Position numbers and translations under genes: made by a program
The notes under the pieces: generated by a model
What the model was told of the DNA's origin: nothing
The model's input: the letters and a program-made list of their open reading frames with translations, nothing else
Database searches by the model: none
Shown here: positions 37,601 through 49,403 of the stretch, in pieces
Layout of the letters: each line of letters opens with the position of its first letter
Numbering within the stretch: the stretch's first letter is position 1
Origin: Blasia pusilla
Lineage: Eukaryota > Marchantiophyta > Marchantiopsida > Blasiales
Assembly (NCBI GenBank): GCA_050084515.1
Contig: CM114273.1
Span: 36,084,001 to 36,148,000, forward strand
Direction of reading: 5' to 3'
Length of the DNA stretch: 64,000 nt

Positions 37601-39450
37601 GAGAAAGGAAGTAACTTTTTGACACCTTGAGCAAGAACACAGAAAAAGCTAGAGAGCACTAACTTCTAAGAAGTCGCAACTGAGGGGCTATCATGATCAC
37701 TTAACAATAAGCAGGCTAGTCGAGCTAAGAACCACAGAACACTATACTTAGCCTAGAGAATAAATGAGACAAGGGTCTGAGCATACGGATGCATGGCATC
37801 TGGTGCTCGCTTGGAACTCATGAGTCCGTACGCCAGTAGCCCCTGTGACCAGGCCAAATTATAAAAGGTGGATAAACTCAGCCTCTCAACCTGATAACAA
37901 GCAATCTGACATCTCAAAGAAGGCCTTCTCTTTGAGAACTGAAATCCATGACGTTTACTATTCCCTAGAAAGCCGAAGCAGATTATTCAGCAGAACTAGC
38001 TAACTCCTATCAACTGAAGCAGGTTGATTGCTCAAAGATACAGTACAAGTTAAAGAACAGATGAAAGAGACTGCACACCTGATTTGCCAAATCAGCTAAA
38101 GAGTGGATGGCTTCGGCAAGCATAACATGACTGGAGGTCATCAACCAAACTCCAATCTTCAGAGAGAAGACCAGAAAATTGCACCACAGGGCAGTCACCA
38201 CGGCCCTTTGGCTGTCACAGAAACAAGTAAACAGTCAAAAGGCATTGAGAAGGTAGTGGCGATTTCACAAATTGGTCAAGGTGTTTAACCACAAGGAGAC
38301 AACTTTAAGGTCTTTAACCCTAAGGCTATTCCATGACAGCAAATAACCTGGCCCTGAGAAGCCATCCGGACAACACTAACCACTCTGGAGTTGACTTCAA
38401 GGCATGAGTCATTGACACGACCAACATGCACACAACAAGGAGGGTAGGGAGGAAGGTACCGAGAAATCTTAGATCAAAAAATTAAAATTAACCAGAAAAA
38501 ACTACAGACCATCTACTCAAGTTCCCATCAAAAAATGAGAAGATGGGGCTTCCGGCGACTAGCCAAGGCAAGTCATACGACCCTACCACAATCTCCATAC
38601 AAAAGCTCAGAAGCACATCTGATGCCACATTGAAAATCTTTAGGTCAAAACTTTTTGACCTATTGCTCAACCAATAGACATTTATTTCTGAATTAAAAAG
38701 ATGCAGAAGAAACACCAAAATACATACAATTACCGACTTTCCATATCTTCAAGGAGGAAGTACCTATAATCACGGGCTTCTGGCTCCGCAGTAGTCTCAC
38801 TTTTTGTTGGTGGAGCACCTCCTGAGCTGTAAGCTACAAACAATCAAAATAGTGAGCCTGGAGAATCCACCAAAGACACAGAAGAAATATCGGAACGGCA
38901 ACAGACAGTACCATGTTGTCACTATTTCTTGCTATCCGAAGCTACTGTTACCTTATGTGGACTTGTAAAATCGCTTATGACTTCTAGATAACTTGCTCTA
39001 CATGTTTCCGAATAACTTGCCCTTGATCCAAACGTTTGATCCTTTCTAGGTTTAGTGGTGAGAGCATTGCATGATTTGACGATTCTCAACGTCTGTATCC
39101 ATCTTACACTGCTATCAACTCAACTCAAATCAATATAAACCCAACTCAACCCAGCAATTGAAAGGCACCACAATCGCAATTACCAAGACCAATCTCTCTC
39201 CATCCACGATTCAGAGCATAAGATTTATAGACGAAAACTCCCCCTTCCTTCATGGGGGATATTCCCACTCTGTAATCCAAGGACTGGAATAATCGTCACT
39301 TAAGATAGGTCGAGGCATACGTCTGTATTGAGAGAGAGTAATTGAGTTGCACAGTCTAGCCTCCCTGTAGAAACGCCCAGATGGTCCAGCTGAGATTGGA
39401 AATGCAGACCGGCCAAGAGCACCAGCAGAGCAACAATTCACAGCCTCCAT
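34635..39450 (-). CDS. MTPC4: cation diffusion facilitator, MTPC4/SLC30A9 type, 13 exons
   Basis: Predicted exons, 5' to 3': 39450-39269, 38826-38764, 38211-38079, 37842-37787, 37593-37479, 37256-37199, 37020-36902, 36210-36091, 35908-35807, 35694-35622, 35451-35384, 35197-35137, 34780-34635. All 12 introns are GT-AG and phases join to 431 residues. The core carries N-F-L-V-F-S-L-K-I-G-V-W, A-E-A-I-H-S-L-A-D-L-A-N-Q (transport-site H118 and D122), H-P-Y-G-Y-S-K-E-R-F, G-A-T-I-I-Y-G-V-Q-N, R-G-H-D-P-T, E-D-G-A-A-V-A-G (242-249), and the cytosolic end K-S-E-V-I-G-P-G and P-G-I-R-H-V-D-I-E-A-H-N-P. The family exchanges Zn or related metals for protons; SLC30A9 acts at mitochondria. The R/S-rich leader fits organelle targeting (inference). 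An in-frame ATG also exists at 39489. The exon 1 donor (ACAGA|GTGGGA) is the weakest junction. Confidence 0.9.
36631..36700. repeat. 70-nt intronic hairpin, 18-bp perfect outer stem
   Basis: Inside the MTPC4-like intron 36211-36901, arms 36631-36648 (caactgagtatggtgcag) and 36683-36700 are exact complements. Pairing continues inward with mismatches (tgag/ctca) and a possible agaag/cttct inner stem. Size and shape resemble a plant miRNA precursor; no expression evidence is available. Confidence 0.85.
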
Positions 39451-39489
39451 CTCATTCGGACTCGTCAAATTCCTCCTGTCACCTACCAT

Positions 39490-41158
39490 AGTTCAAATAA
39501 ACTCGTCAGTTTCCAATTCTACGAGGGCTTGAGTCTAGCAATGCAGCTTCGGCCTTTCAATCTCCGCTTCCAAAGAGACTCAACTGACAGGTCCCCCCCT
39601 CACCTGATTCCCTCGGTTTCGGGCATATTGCCCATTCATGCTGAGGCCCGACCTCAACCCAAGATCGACCTCCTCCTCGAACTCGTAGCCCATCAAATGG
39701 TGCGATCCGGTGCCACCCCAAGCTCTTACCAGAGCCATCTTTATCAGCAAGGTCAAAAAGGATGCCTGGTCCATCCAAACCCAACGACACAAACTTCGCA
39801 CTCTCTTCTTGAGCTGCTTGCCCGAACAGAGCATGGGCTCTGGACGAGGAGAAGCCCTTCCAGCTACCGGATCTTCCTCGCTGCCGATGGACGAAACTCG
39901 AATTCGCATAGGACTCTGGACCACCGAAGGAAGAGGGAGAACTTCCATGTCCTGGTTGCCTGCCAAACGTGTCGAAACATTTCTGTATCGTCGAACCGAA
40001 CAATTCCGAAACCCCACCTCTTTCAATTTCCAGACCAGGTCCCGCTGACAATGCTAGGCTACCTTCCCCATGGTTGCCTGAAGTGGGTTCTGTACACGGT
40101 GAGGGTGGTTCGATCGCAGATTTAGAAATGAACTTATCCCCAAGAACAAGAGCAATTTGTGGATGCCGGAGTCTTCCTGTGCCGTCACCTTGACCAAGGC
40201 CAGAAACCCTGTGCAGGCGTGACCATGATCTGCGGAACGCACAAGCTTTCCGCATTAAAAGAGAAGGAACCTGACTCCAGGCCTACTTATTCACGAAGGG
40301 ATTCCCAACTCCAAGCTTCACTCGAGTACCCGCCCTCTCCGATCATCCAACTCTGGCTCCAGCCCCAGCCCCAGGCCACCCAAAAAACAAAATGCCCGTG
40401 AGATTCCCCCCTCTCAGGCCACCACTGCTACTCCCACACACCCCAAAATCATTCTTCGAGCCACATGCCCACCATCAGATTCAGTGCTCCTGCAACAACC
40501 CCAAACCCAAGAACAAGAAGCTCCGGTGCTCTCGCACTACAGCCCTCGCTCTTGGGAAGCCAGAAAGCATGAAAGTCGCAAACGCAAAACAGCCACGGAA
40601 GGCTTCCTCTAGAAGATAATCCGATCGGATGCTATCCCCAGCCACGAAGAAATCCGCACCGGAGCGACTCTGTAATTGAGTGACTAACCAGCCGCTGCCT
40701 CCCTTGAATGTCGATCCAGGATCACCTACGGACAGCATTCCTGCAAAGGAGCCCAGGATTCATATGTGTGCCGGACTGCAGTGCTCATTCCCGACCGCCC
40801 CCTACACAATTGCGTATAGCTGGTCGCGGGAGAACATTCTGGGGCATCTTGTTGGCATCTCTGGCCCCACAGATACAGGAGAGAATGTGTGCGCGCACTG
40901 CAGCAACCGGTGCTTACTACATATGCTCCGCCCACCCATCGCATGAACCATGTCGGGCTCCCACCACAGTGCCGGTGCCCATGCCTGCAGCCTAGGTAGG
41001 TAGCCAGTAATGAGAAGAAAGAAAGAAAGACAGACTGACTGTGAGGGCACTGAGGAGGACTCTGGAGGGAATGGATGGGAGCGGTGGGATGCAGTGGGTT
41101 ATGAAGGTTGCTAAATTAACGGCCCCTGGGAGCTCTGTGCGTTGGTGGGGGGGAAGCT
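39490..41158. promoter_or_regulatory. shared intergenic region between MTPC4-like (-) and GHR (+)
   Basis: The two genes are divergent, with start codons 1.7 kb apart, so this region should contain both promoters and 5' UTRs. A moderately GC-rich part (39.53-40.26 kb) is open on both strands (198 codons plus, 232 and 148 codons minus). It may be a long 5' UTR of the MTPC4-like gene, an extra N-terminal exon, or chance. A (GAAA)n tract lies at about 41016-41028. No TATA box could be assigned with confidence. Confidence 0.5.
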
Positions 41159-43351
41159 ATGGCGACGATTGGTTTCGCTGTTAGCGCTTCTTGTGCAGCG
41201 CAGGCGTGCAGCAGTGGCAGAAACTTGCTGCGAGGTGTGCCGGTGCATCCACCGGGTCGCTCTGCCAGTTCAGGGACATGGGAGTGCACGGCAGGAAGCC
41301 GTAAGCAGCGACGATGGATGATGAATTGCAGCGCGAGCCACGATTTGGTGAAGCAGGTGGGGAATGCTCTTTGGGGGAGAGGGCTGCCGCCGGGAGCATT
41401 GGTGGAAGTGGCGAGGCAGTTATGGGGCTCAGGATGGCAGATTATGATGGGGCAGCTCGCTCCCAGTGGGGCGAAGGGTGAGTATGATCGCCCTCAAAGT
41501 CAGTTTCGATCGCGGCCCAACGCAGGGACTGCGAATCCTGGGAACTTTCATCTGTATGTTGCCACCACCTGCCCCTGGGCACACCGAGCTTTGATTGTGC
41601 ATGCGTTGAAAGGATTGGGAGATGCAGTGCCTGTATCGGTGGTGGTGCCGGGCACCTCAGGACTGTGGGAATTCACTCCAGGCAGGACCAATTCTGGCGA
41701 AGGGGGCGGGAAGTTTTATGGCACAAAAGACAGGGCGAATGGGCAGGCTCGCTTGCTGGATGCTTACAAGATGCGGAAAGAAGGTTACACTGGGAGGGCG
41801 ACGGTGCCAATGCTGTGGGATCAAAAGCAAAGGGAAGTCGTGAATAATGAGAGTGCTGATATCATCGAGATTCTCAATTCTGACTTCAATGATTTTGCGA
41901 GCAACCCAGGACTGAACCTTGCTCCTGCATCATTGAAGTCTGATATTGATGGATGGAATTCTGTCATATACGCGAATGTTAACAATGGAGTTTACAGGTA
42001 TGTGAGACTCCATCCTGTTCGAAGAACATGGCATTTAGTTTTACTGTCACTAGTTTATCTTAATGCATTCGACGCGAATGTTTACAATGGGGTTTACTGG
42101 TATGTGAGCCTCCGTTCTGTCATCGGAGAGGATGGCATTTAGTCATACCGTCGCTAGTTGATCTTAATGTATTCAGGTGGACCTCCCAATACGGGTGGGT
42201 CCATCTGAATTCGCATCATGTATGCCAAACAATGGGAAAACTCCCATCACCAGGGCGAAGGTTTGGAGGTGTTGGGTCTAGTACATCAACGATCTGTTCT
42301 CGTCTTCCAAACTACCTTCAGGACCTTTATGTCTCCAAATTGAACTTCCTTCACTCACGTTCTTCGTGGTTGGGAGAAAAATTGCGTGATGGCTCTACTC
42401 TTGAGTTGACAGTGCACTATTGGTCTAGATACTCGCAATGTCCTCCAGATAGTTCATGCAAACGCTGAAGAGAAACAAGCTTTTGGAGTCTAGTTCGCTA
42501 AACATTGGAACTTCTCTTGTGGAAGGTGCGGATTTGCGCAGGGGCAGGAAGCATATGATGCAGCTGTAGATAGCCTCTTCACAACTCTGACTATGCTGGA
42601 GAACCACCTCGCCACGTCTCGTTATCTTTGTGGAGACTCCTTGACGTTGGCAGATGTGAGACTTTTCACAACTCTCTATCGTTTTGATCCTGTGTATAAC
42701 ATCCTCTTCAAGTGCTCGAAGCAGAAACTGTATGAACTCCCCCACTTATATGGTTATCTGCGCGACATCTATCAGGTATCATTTCAGCCCATGAACTCCT
42801 GTTACTGTCCTTTCCTATTCTCTCATTTCATCAGACCTCGACTGCAGTCTCCCGTAATCTGCATTTTTTGAACATTTTGTGTAACGTGAGAAAGAATGCA
42901 CCCCCAGAGAAATTTGTGATCATTGTTCTGACTCAAACCGAATAATCTTCACGTGTCCTTAGATTGAGGTGCTTGGGATCCAGAGAGCGACTACAGATCG
43001 ACAAGTAGTTGGAATTTTCCAGGCCCAATCAAACAACGCTCTACTTGTGTTTGTCCTTGGTAGCCTCTTAGTCGGTAATTAAAGATCGAGAGGTTGAATG
43101 ATAGTCTAGTGGCAAGTGAAAAATCAATCAAGTTTGTGACTTTTTCGTGTTTATTGGAACAGATTCCTGGTGTAGAGTCCACATGTGATCTTCAAGCAAT
43201 AATGGACGGCTACTATAGGGTTCTTTTCCCATTAAATCCAGGAAGCATCTGCCCTGCTGTTCCCAAAAGTGCGGAGGCTGCGGCTTTACTGCAACCCCAC
43301 CTGCGGGAAAATGTATCGAAGGTTTCCGAGGCGGCAGCATCCGTGAACTGA
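41159..43351 (+). CDS. glutathionyl-hydroquinone reductase (ECM4/omega-class GST-like), 3 exons
   Basis: Exons 41159-41997, 42526-42775 and 43163-43351 join (GT-AG) into 425 residues. These enzymes use glutathione to reduce glutathionyl-hydroquinones, releasing the hydroquinone. Residues 1-60 are S/C/R-rich and acid-poor, like a plastid leader. Next come [11 protein letters not shown] and the thioredoxin-like domain with active-site C-P-W-A-H-R, nucleophile Cys138 (codon 41570-41572). V-P-M-L-W-D, then N-N-E-S-A-D-I-I, follow. Exon 2 begins the helical domain ([29 protein letters not shown]). Exon 3 gives [10 protein letters not shown] and [11 protein letters not shown]. Exon 1 reads open to 42142 through a duplicated donor, so a longer isoform is possible. 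Confidence 0.93.
41971..42174 (+). repeat. tandem duplication of the exon 1/intron 1 junction, 102-bp unit
   Basis: Copy 1 (41971-42072) and copy 2 (from 42073) share cgcgaatgtt.acaatgg, gtttac.ggtatgtgag and atggcatttagt. Each contains the 5' splice site: CAG|gtatgt after 41997 in copy 1 and CTG|gtatgt after 42099 in copy 2. The donors are exactly 102 bp (34 codons) apart and the frame stays open between them. Confidence 0.9.
42171..42210. repeat. 13-bp hairpin in GHR intron 1 (one mismatch)
   Basis: Arms 42171-42183 (attcaggtggacc) and 42198-42210 (ggtccatctgaat) pair at 12 of 13 positions. The hairpin begins where the 102-bp duplication ends. Confidence 0.8.
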
Positions 43352-46300
43352 CCTTCCAGTGAAGTCAAAGTTTGCAGCTGATAGAAGGGGTTCATGAGGA
43401 TGAAACTTGCATTGCTATCGCATAGCTCCTATGAGCCTTCCCTCCCCTGAGGTGCATGAGTTCATTTCTAGTTCTGTGCTACCAGCGTTAGCTCTGATGG
43501 TCAGGAATGGCTCAAAGCTGGAACCCATTTGCGTCAGCATCACATATATATGTGGAACTAGGTATACGCTGTTTCTGTGTATCTTCCTATCAAAATCTAC
43601 GTTTTTCCCTGGTGCTGTGTACATTAGTTAACTACATATTAAGCGTCAACACTCTCCGACTCGCATGCTTGCAAGCTCAGGGACCTGCTGCCCTGATGGT
43701 TTGTGGTTCTGATGAAATCTGGCATGCTACTCCTGCTTACATTTTGTAAATCCCGGCTCGTAGCAGAATACTCTTCCCTCTCACTGGCTCTGATATCAGT
43801 CAAAATTTCAGGAGATCCCCAAGATTCTGAGGTTGATCTGCTGCCGACAATGTGGGGTAGTCCTAGCCCCAGGGAGGTTGTCCCCTACCGAGGACAGAGG
43901 GCGTGGACGATACATGTCTGAGAGACACATACCAGTGATGGGTTTGAACGTTGGCTGGGAGGAAGAAAAGTCTTGAGGTTTACACTGAAACGAAAATGGA
44001 GGAGAGATAGAGAATTATCTTCTATGGGAGCTCGCACCTTGCTGAAATGCGGTACCGCAGCAGCAGCGGAGCTTTTTTAGACCATGATAACAAAGGAGAC
44101 ATTCACCTTATTTATTTACCACATTGTATGATACCTTAATATGATGCTTCATATTTCCCCTCCCAAAAACGTTCTTCATATGTTAAGGACTCTTCTCTCA
44201 CCACTCCAAACATTCAGCTCCTAAGAACCATGCGTAGGAGAGAAAGCTCCTACCAGACACTCTCTGGGTGTCATCCGAATGACACAACAGCCCTCCTCTA
44301 AGGATTTGTTGCTCATGATTTTCTTTTTCTTCATAACACCCGAGAGACATTTCGAATAAGGCTCCAGGGCATGAGCTACTTGGCTCTATGACCCACTTGC
44401 CCACGACCTCGAGCTCCAGTATTCACCACTTCTCATAGCTTCATCACTCCCGGAAGCGCGTGTCAGCCACAGTTCACACCATTACTCGCCTAAATGGGAC
44501 TCGCAACAGTTAAGGAAAGCACAAGCTTAGGATCTTGAAATATGGGATCCTGAGAATCGCTTCATAGTTCCCATGCCATGGAGCAAACGCCAGAGAAGTC
44601 TCATAGGCTCACAAACAAGTAGGCTCCCGCAGACTAAAAGTTCATCGCCTTATACTCCCGTGATTAGCTGTGTGGCGCCATTTGTCTTTCCAGCTAGTCA
44701 GGAAATGCGATCAGGCAGCAAGAGTACCCGACTTTGGTTGTGTCGCAGATGTTCAATATTCGCCCCTATGACTCGCCGTTGCTTATGTAGACAGACATCA
44801 ACGTTTTCATGAATCCTATTCATCTCGAATTTGGTTCAGATGATCGAGCCTAGTCTTCCAAATCTATCGTCGTGAGAGATTGTGAGGAATACAATATACG
44901 AATGTAGACATAGCGGACTGTTGATATGAGACCTTTTACTTGTCCCGTATGCATCGCGAAGCTTCACCACACAATCTGCCTCATACACTCTGATTCGGCG
45001 CTGCTTCGCATGGGCTCTCAAGATTATAAACCAGACCCGGCAGAGTCGTCTTGGGTCGCTCATGGGGTTTCAATTCTGACGATATGCCGCACATGATTTC
45101 AGGATTGTTGCGGCGGAATCAAGTCGTACATCAGATCCTGCTTGCTTGGAATATTTTAAGAATTATCACCCTGTCCCGTGCAGTACTATACTGCATTTCT
45201 CGATTTATTGCCCTTTATCTTCTGTGCAAAACTACAGGCGTCATGCACTCATTACTACTTCACGAATTATAAGATCAAGATAAAAGCAATTGCGCTGTCC
45301 CCTGAAATACTGCGAGGAAATTCTGAGCTGATATCTGATTCACTGGTACGTCCTTGATTTGCTGCATCTGTCAGTGAAGAAACTCCATAATCAAGAAGCT
45401 TTCCATCTCTCTAAATTAGACAGACCAACTCCGGTGGGAATTGAACCCATAACGCTGCCAACCAGCCAGGAGTCGTGGAGGAAGGGTAATTGAAAATACT
45501 CAGTGATCTGGAAAAACAGCACCAAGATGTCTAGGAGTTGAACCCTTAGGACTTCACTTAGCCAAGTAGGAATGACTTGATGAACTCAGTGCTAGAACTC
45601 ATGAACTCAATTAGAGATGAAATCATTTCAGATGACAGTATGATCAATATGAAACACTAACCGGAACGATAGGTATCCGAATTGATATAATGACCACTGG
45701 AGTTGGAGTGCTCCAGCACTCGAGTCTGTTCTGCTATGATACTAGATTTTATTGAACCAAAACCTGTAGATACGCTTGGGTTTCAGAATTCACAGAAATT
45801 GAAAGGAAGAGGGGTTCTCAGTGAGGTAATGAAGGATATGATTTAGTGAAGAACAATGATGAACTAAAAGCCAGATGGAGCAGCACTTTGAAAAAATGTA
45901 ACAGGTTGTTCTAGACGAAATATATTACCTCTAATTGTGCTCTAACCCCCAACACATTTCTCCCGAAGCAACAAAAGAAAGGGGATGGAGTCGTCTGACC
46001 TCTACTTGTTTTCTGCAACCACAATAGCTGTGTATAACAAAGAAGCGGATTTCCTGTGATACAAATCTAAAGAATAGATTCTTGTGCATAATCATCACAG
46101 TTGACAGGTGCAGAATGCCAATCCTGCAAGATATTCGAATGTGGCTCAAAAAAGGTACATAGTGAAGTTCACGATTAGGTTAAGGTGAAAGCTGAGAATC
46201 CTAAGGCCCATGTTGGAGCGGAAGGAGATAACTTCACCTGGAAGGTGATCGCAAATTCCTGATTTTCTTTGGAATAAACATCCACCTAGACACCAACTAT

Positions 46301-46700
46301 GACCAGCGAGAAAGCCGCAACTTGCTGCTGATTACTGACACTTTAGACTCTGAATTACGATACCAAGATAAAAACAGCTGGCAGTTCTTTAAAGAAATGA
46401 AGTTTAAGGGGAAACATGTGGAATGCATGCTTCTTGCACAATCAGTGAAGTGTACCCTACAATCCTCCACCTTAAGCTCCTGGTCTATTACCATCTTCCT
46501 GCAAACCTTTCTGTCGGCATGAAACAAACATTCCACCTTTCTTCAAACACTACACATTCCAACCATCCTTCCCAGACAATCAGCTTTCTGTTCTGAGTTC
46601 ACTGAAGTGGTTGACAACAAAAATCCATAACATTTACCCCCTTAAGTCCAACTTAAATGTAAATCGTGTGGCAGAAGATTACCTACACACTGGGACACAA
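43352..46700. other. gene-poor region downstream of GHR
   Basis: The first few hundred bases are probably GHR 3' UTR. No coding gene is supported in the rest. Two tRNA T-arm-like strings on the minus strand (near 45432-45450 and 45534-45550) lack the remainder of a cloverleaf. Confidence 0.4.
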
Positions 46701-46714
46701 GTAACCAGGATGAA

Positions 46715-48208
46715 ACAGAGTCAATCTTCAGTCAGGTCAACAGTCTTCCAAGCATCTTCTCCACCCAGAACATCGGTGACATATATTTTGTTCAAACCCA
46801 TCTACTTACTAACCTGCCAATTTGAGCATTGAGACTTCATTTCACCCATCTCTCCGGAGTCAATTATTGTATTCGCTGATCTAGCTGATACATATCTCTC
46901 CATCAATTCAGAAGTGGTGGGACACAAACTGAGAACAAAAACATTTCTACCAAGAGGAGAACAGACAAGGTTTCCAAATGTCCTGATGTTGCATGCTCCA
47001 CAAGTGATAGATTGGTGCAAGTTGGAAAGAACTCCAGTAGACTTGTAAGGTGTTCCAGCTTGATCCAGTTGAATCTCTAGCTTGAAATTAGGCTCAGTAC
47101 TTGTTAACTGTGCACTGATGCTTGATGATGAATGGGAGTCCCTAAAATCATTCGTCATGAGAATAAAAGGAGTTTGACGCAGTAACAACATTGTGAATAA
47201 GGATTTGGGAAGCCTGCGTGAATCGAATATCCCTAGCCACCTGTCAACTTGGGACGAGCCCTGTCAGAGGACAGAGGTCTCTCCTCCTAAGATCTAACTA
47301 GGAAGATTGAGACGTAAAGATATTACCTAACAGACACAAGACATAAATTTGCAGGCACCTAGGGATAAAGGTGGACTTGTACTGGAGAGTAAGTTGCATG
47401 GAGCTAAGAGGGAACTTAATATACATCTTGACTGGGCATAAATATCACTATCTGCCACTGTATTTTGACCAGGGATGATTGAAAACCTCTAGAACTCACA
47501 CAATTTTCATTCATACTTCAGACATTCCTAATCGCCCTCTCTGGCTGATCCTCAAACAAAATTCAATTTAGGCCACAATGTGTACGGATAAATAATCGGA
47601 GTTTTGATGGATCTAAAGCTTGTATAAGGTTTGAAATTCGGATGGATCCAAACCACCATGGATAATGAACAAGCCTGAACACAAATCAACCCTGGTTGCG
47701 AATGTAAGTACTAAATCCAGTAGTCTGAAAAAGGTGCTCTTTGCTGTTTGACTGACAAACCCAGCAGGGACTTTAGGAGGTTACACCGGAAATTTGGAGG
47801 CCAACTTTGTGAATAGTTCCTGCAAAATTTCATGAAGATCCTCATACTACAAGAGTGCATATGATCTATACCCCGCCTCTCAGCCATCATAACATCTAAG
47901 ACACACAGATGTCCTGGAAGAACTGCTTTCACGATTCATCCATGAAGCATTTGCAATCAATCTAAAGTCACACAGCTAACAGCCAGTAACAATCTCTGAA
48001 CATATTGATTTCATGATTAATTCATGAAACATCCGAAGAAGTCAAAAGTAACGAGGATGAGAAAAGATTAACCATGAACACAGAAACCAGGGGACACGAT
48101 TCTGATCGCATACACCAGCAGGGAAATCGTTAAAAGAACCTGCATTAACTTTTCAAACGGATTCCACACCATGAATCTCAGCTCCGACTCTTCTGAAGCG
48201 GATATCAT
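46715..48208 (-). pseudogene. possible copy C of the unrecognised family, partial
   Basis: Three protein-like stretches in gene order on the minus strand. 48208-48140 begins with ATG and encodes 23 residues (I-S-A-S-E-E-S-E-L-R-F-M-V-W-N-P-F) ending at CAG|gttctt. 47147-46816 is open for about 110 codons after an acceptor-like ttttag and contains F-K-L-E-I-Q-L-D-Q-A-G-T-P-Y-K-S-T-G, C-G-A-C-N-I and P-L-G-R-N-V-F-V-L-S-L-C-P-T-T-S-E. 46795-46715 encodes K-I-Y-V-T-D-V-L-G-G-E-D-A-W-K-T-V-D-L-T-E-D before a stop. The I-Q-x-x-x-D-x-x-x-P-Y-x-x-T pattern and the P-L-x-x-x-V pattern also occur in copy B. A TAG separates the last two stretches unless an intron removes it. This copy is the least damaged and could be an expressed gene. 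Confidence 0.35.
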
Positions 48209-49305
48209 ATTCAATACTTCATTCACAGGTAGGCCTCACTCTTGATTTCGCAATGAGTTGTTGGTATTATTGACCTTTAATCTTAGTTTCATTTACGGTC
48301 GCACAATTATTTACCCTAAACCCTGAACCCTGAACTTCGGTGATTGACAGAAAGGTACACAACTTACCGTAGGTTTGAATAGATCTCTCTGGGCGTTGAT
48401 TTACGGCTGCACACTTATTGTTTACTTCAACTGATCTCTCACGATGCATTCCGGAATACACTACAGACTTACGTTGGCGTCCAACATTCCCGAACCCTGG
48501 CACCGACAACGTGTGACGAAAACGTGGGACGAAAACACGAGTACAACTGGATGGCTAGTTCCTCAAATGTGTACTCCAGCTTCACCCTATGATCAATCAT
48601 CACTCGATATGAAGGTCAGTTGATGTTGAAGAGTCTTAGTGGTTACTTTGACCTGCGTACAACTGTGCAATTGCGCTGTGCCCAGGATTTCGTTGTCATG
48701 AGTCGCATGCACAAATATGCTCTATTTGAAGATAAGCTCTGAGTAAGAATAAACCACCGTGTGCGGGTGAACAAAAAACGCACAAGTTGCAGGGAAAATA
48801 TTGTAGTCCTCTCGAAAACCCCCTCGGGTACTCGGAGAGGGAAGCAAAGGCATTTAGATTAGGCTTCACAGGTCCAACGCACTCCACCGTCTTCCGATCC
48901 GCCCAGATCTACCCGTCTTGTTCGGGTAGACAGCTAAAACAAATTAGCCGTTCTACGCTGACCATTCGATAATTCCCAGCAAATATTGGTGGGTGAGAAT
49001 TTTGAAGAAATCGTTATCGCTAACCGTACGAAATTCTCAAGCCCAATCCACCTCGAACAAGAGCCACGGCAGACGGTATTTCGCCCCGAAAAATCCTCTC
49101 GATAGCTGTAAATCGCCACGGGCCGAAGTTTGACCGATTCCTCCACTTACAACGATAAACTCGTCGTGTAGATTTTCAATGAGACCACTATCACATACCC
49201 AACAGGTGCAATCTATGGCTCCTTACTCACGCGATGAGGTCCTGCTCCACTTCCAACCACTGCAGACACCACCTCGAAACCCTCAAAATAAACCAAGCGA
49301 GCCGA
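48209..49305. other. intergenic; telomere-like ccctaaa/ccctgaa string at 48312
   Basis: The string accctaaaccctgaaccctg lies at 48312-48331. Two diverged copies of a 'tttacgg.cgcacaatta' motif occur about 110 bp apart (48292 and 48403). No gene is supported. Confidence 0.4.
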
Positions 49306-49311
49306 GAAGTA

Positions 49312-49403
49312 TGGACGTATCAAAAGTTTCTTGGACAGACCAGCGAACATCACGACCTGGACGTATCAAAAGCTTCTAGGACAGACCAGCGAACATCACG
49401 ACC
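49312..49403. repeat. tandem duplication, 2 x 46 bp
   Basis: Units 49312-49357 and 49358-49403 differ at only a few bases (unit begins tggacgtatcaaaag and ends gaacatcacgacc). Confidence 0.93.

Noticed and set aside
45421-45490. tRNA-like T-arm on the minus strand (ggttcaattcccac)
   Set aside because: The T-arm is convincing, but no acceptor 5' strand complementary to the 3' end and no anticodon arm could be placed within about 75 nt. At most it is a tRNA-derived relic; a similar string near 45540 has the same problem.
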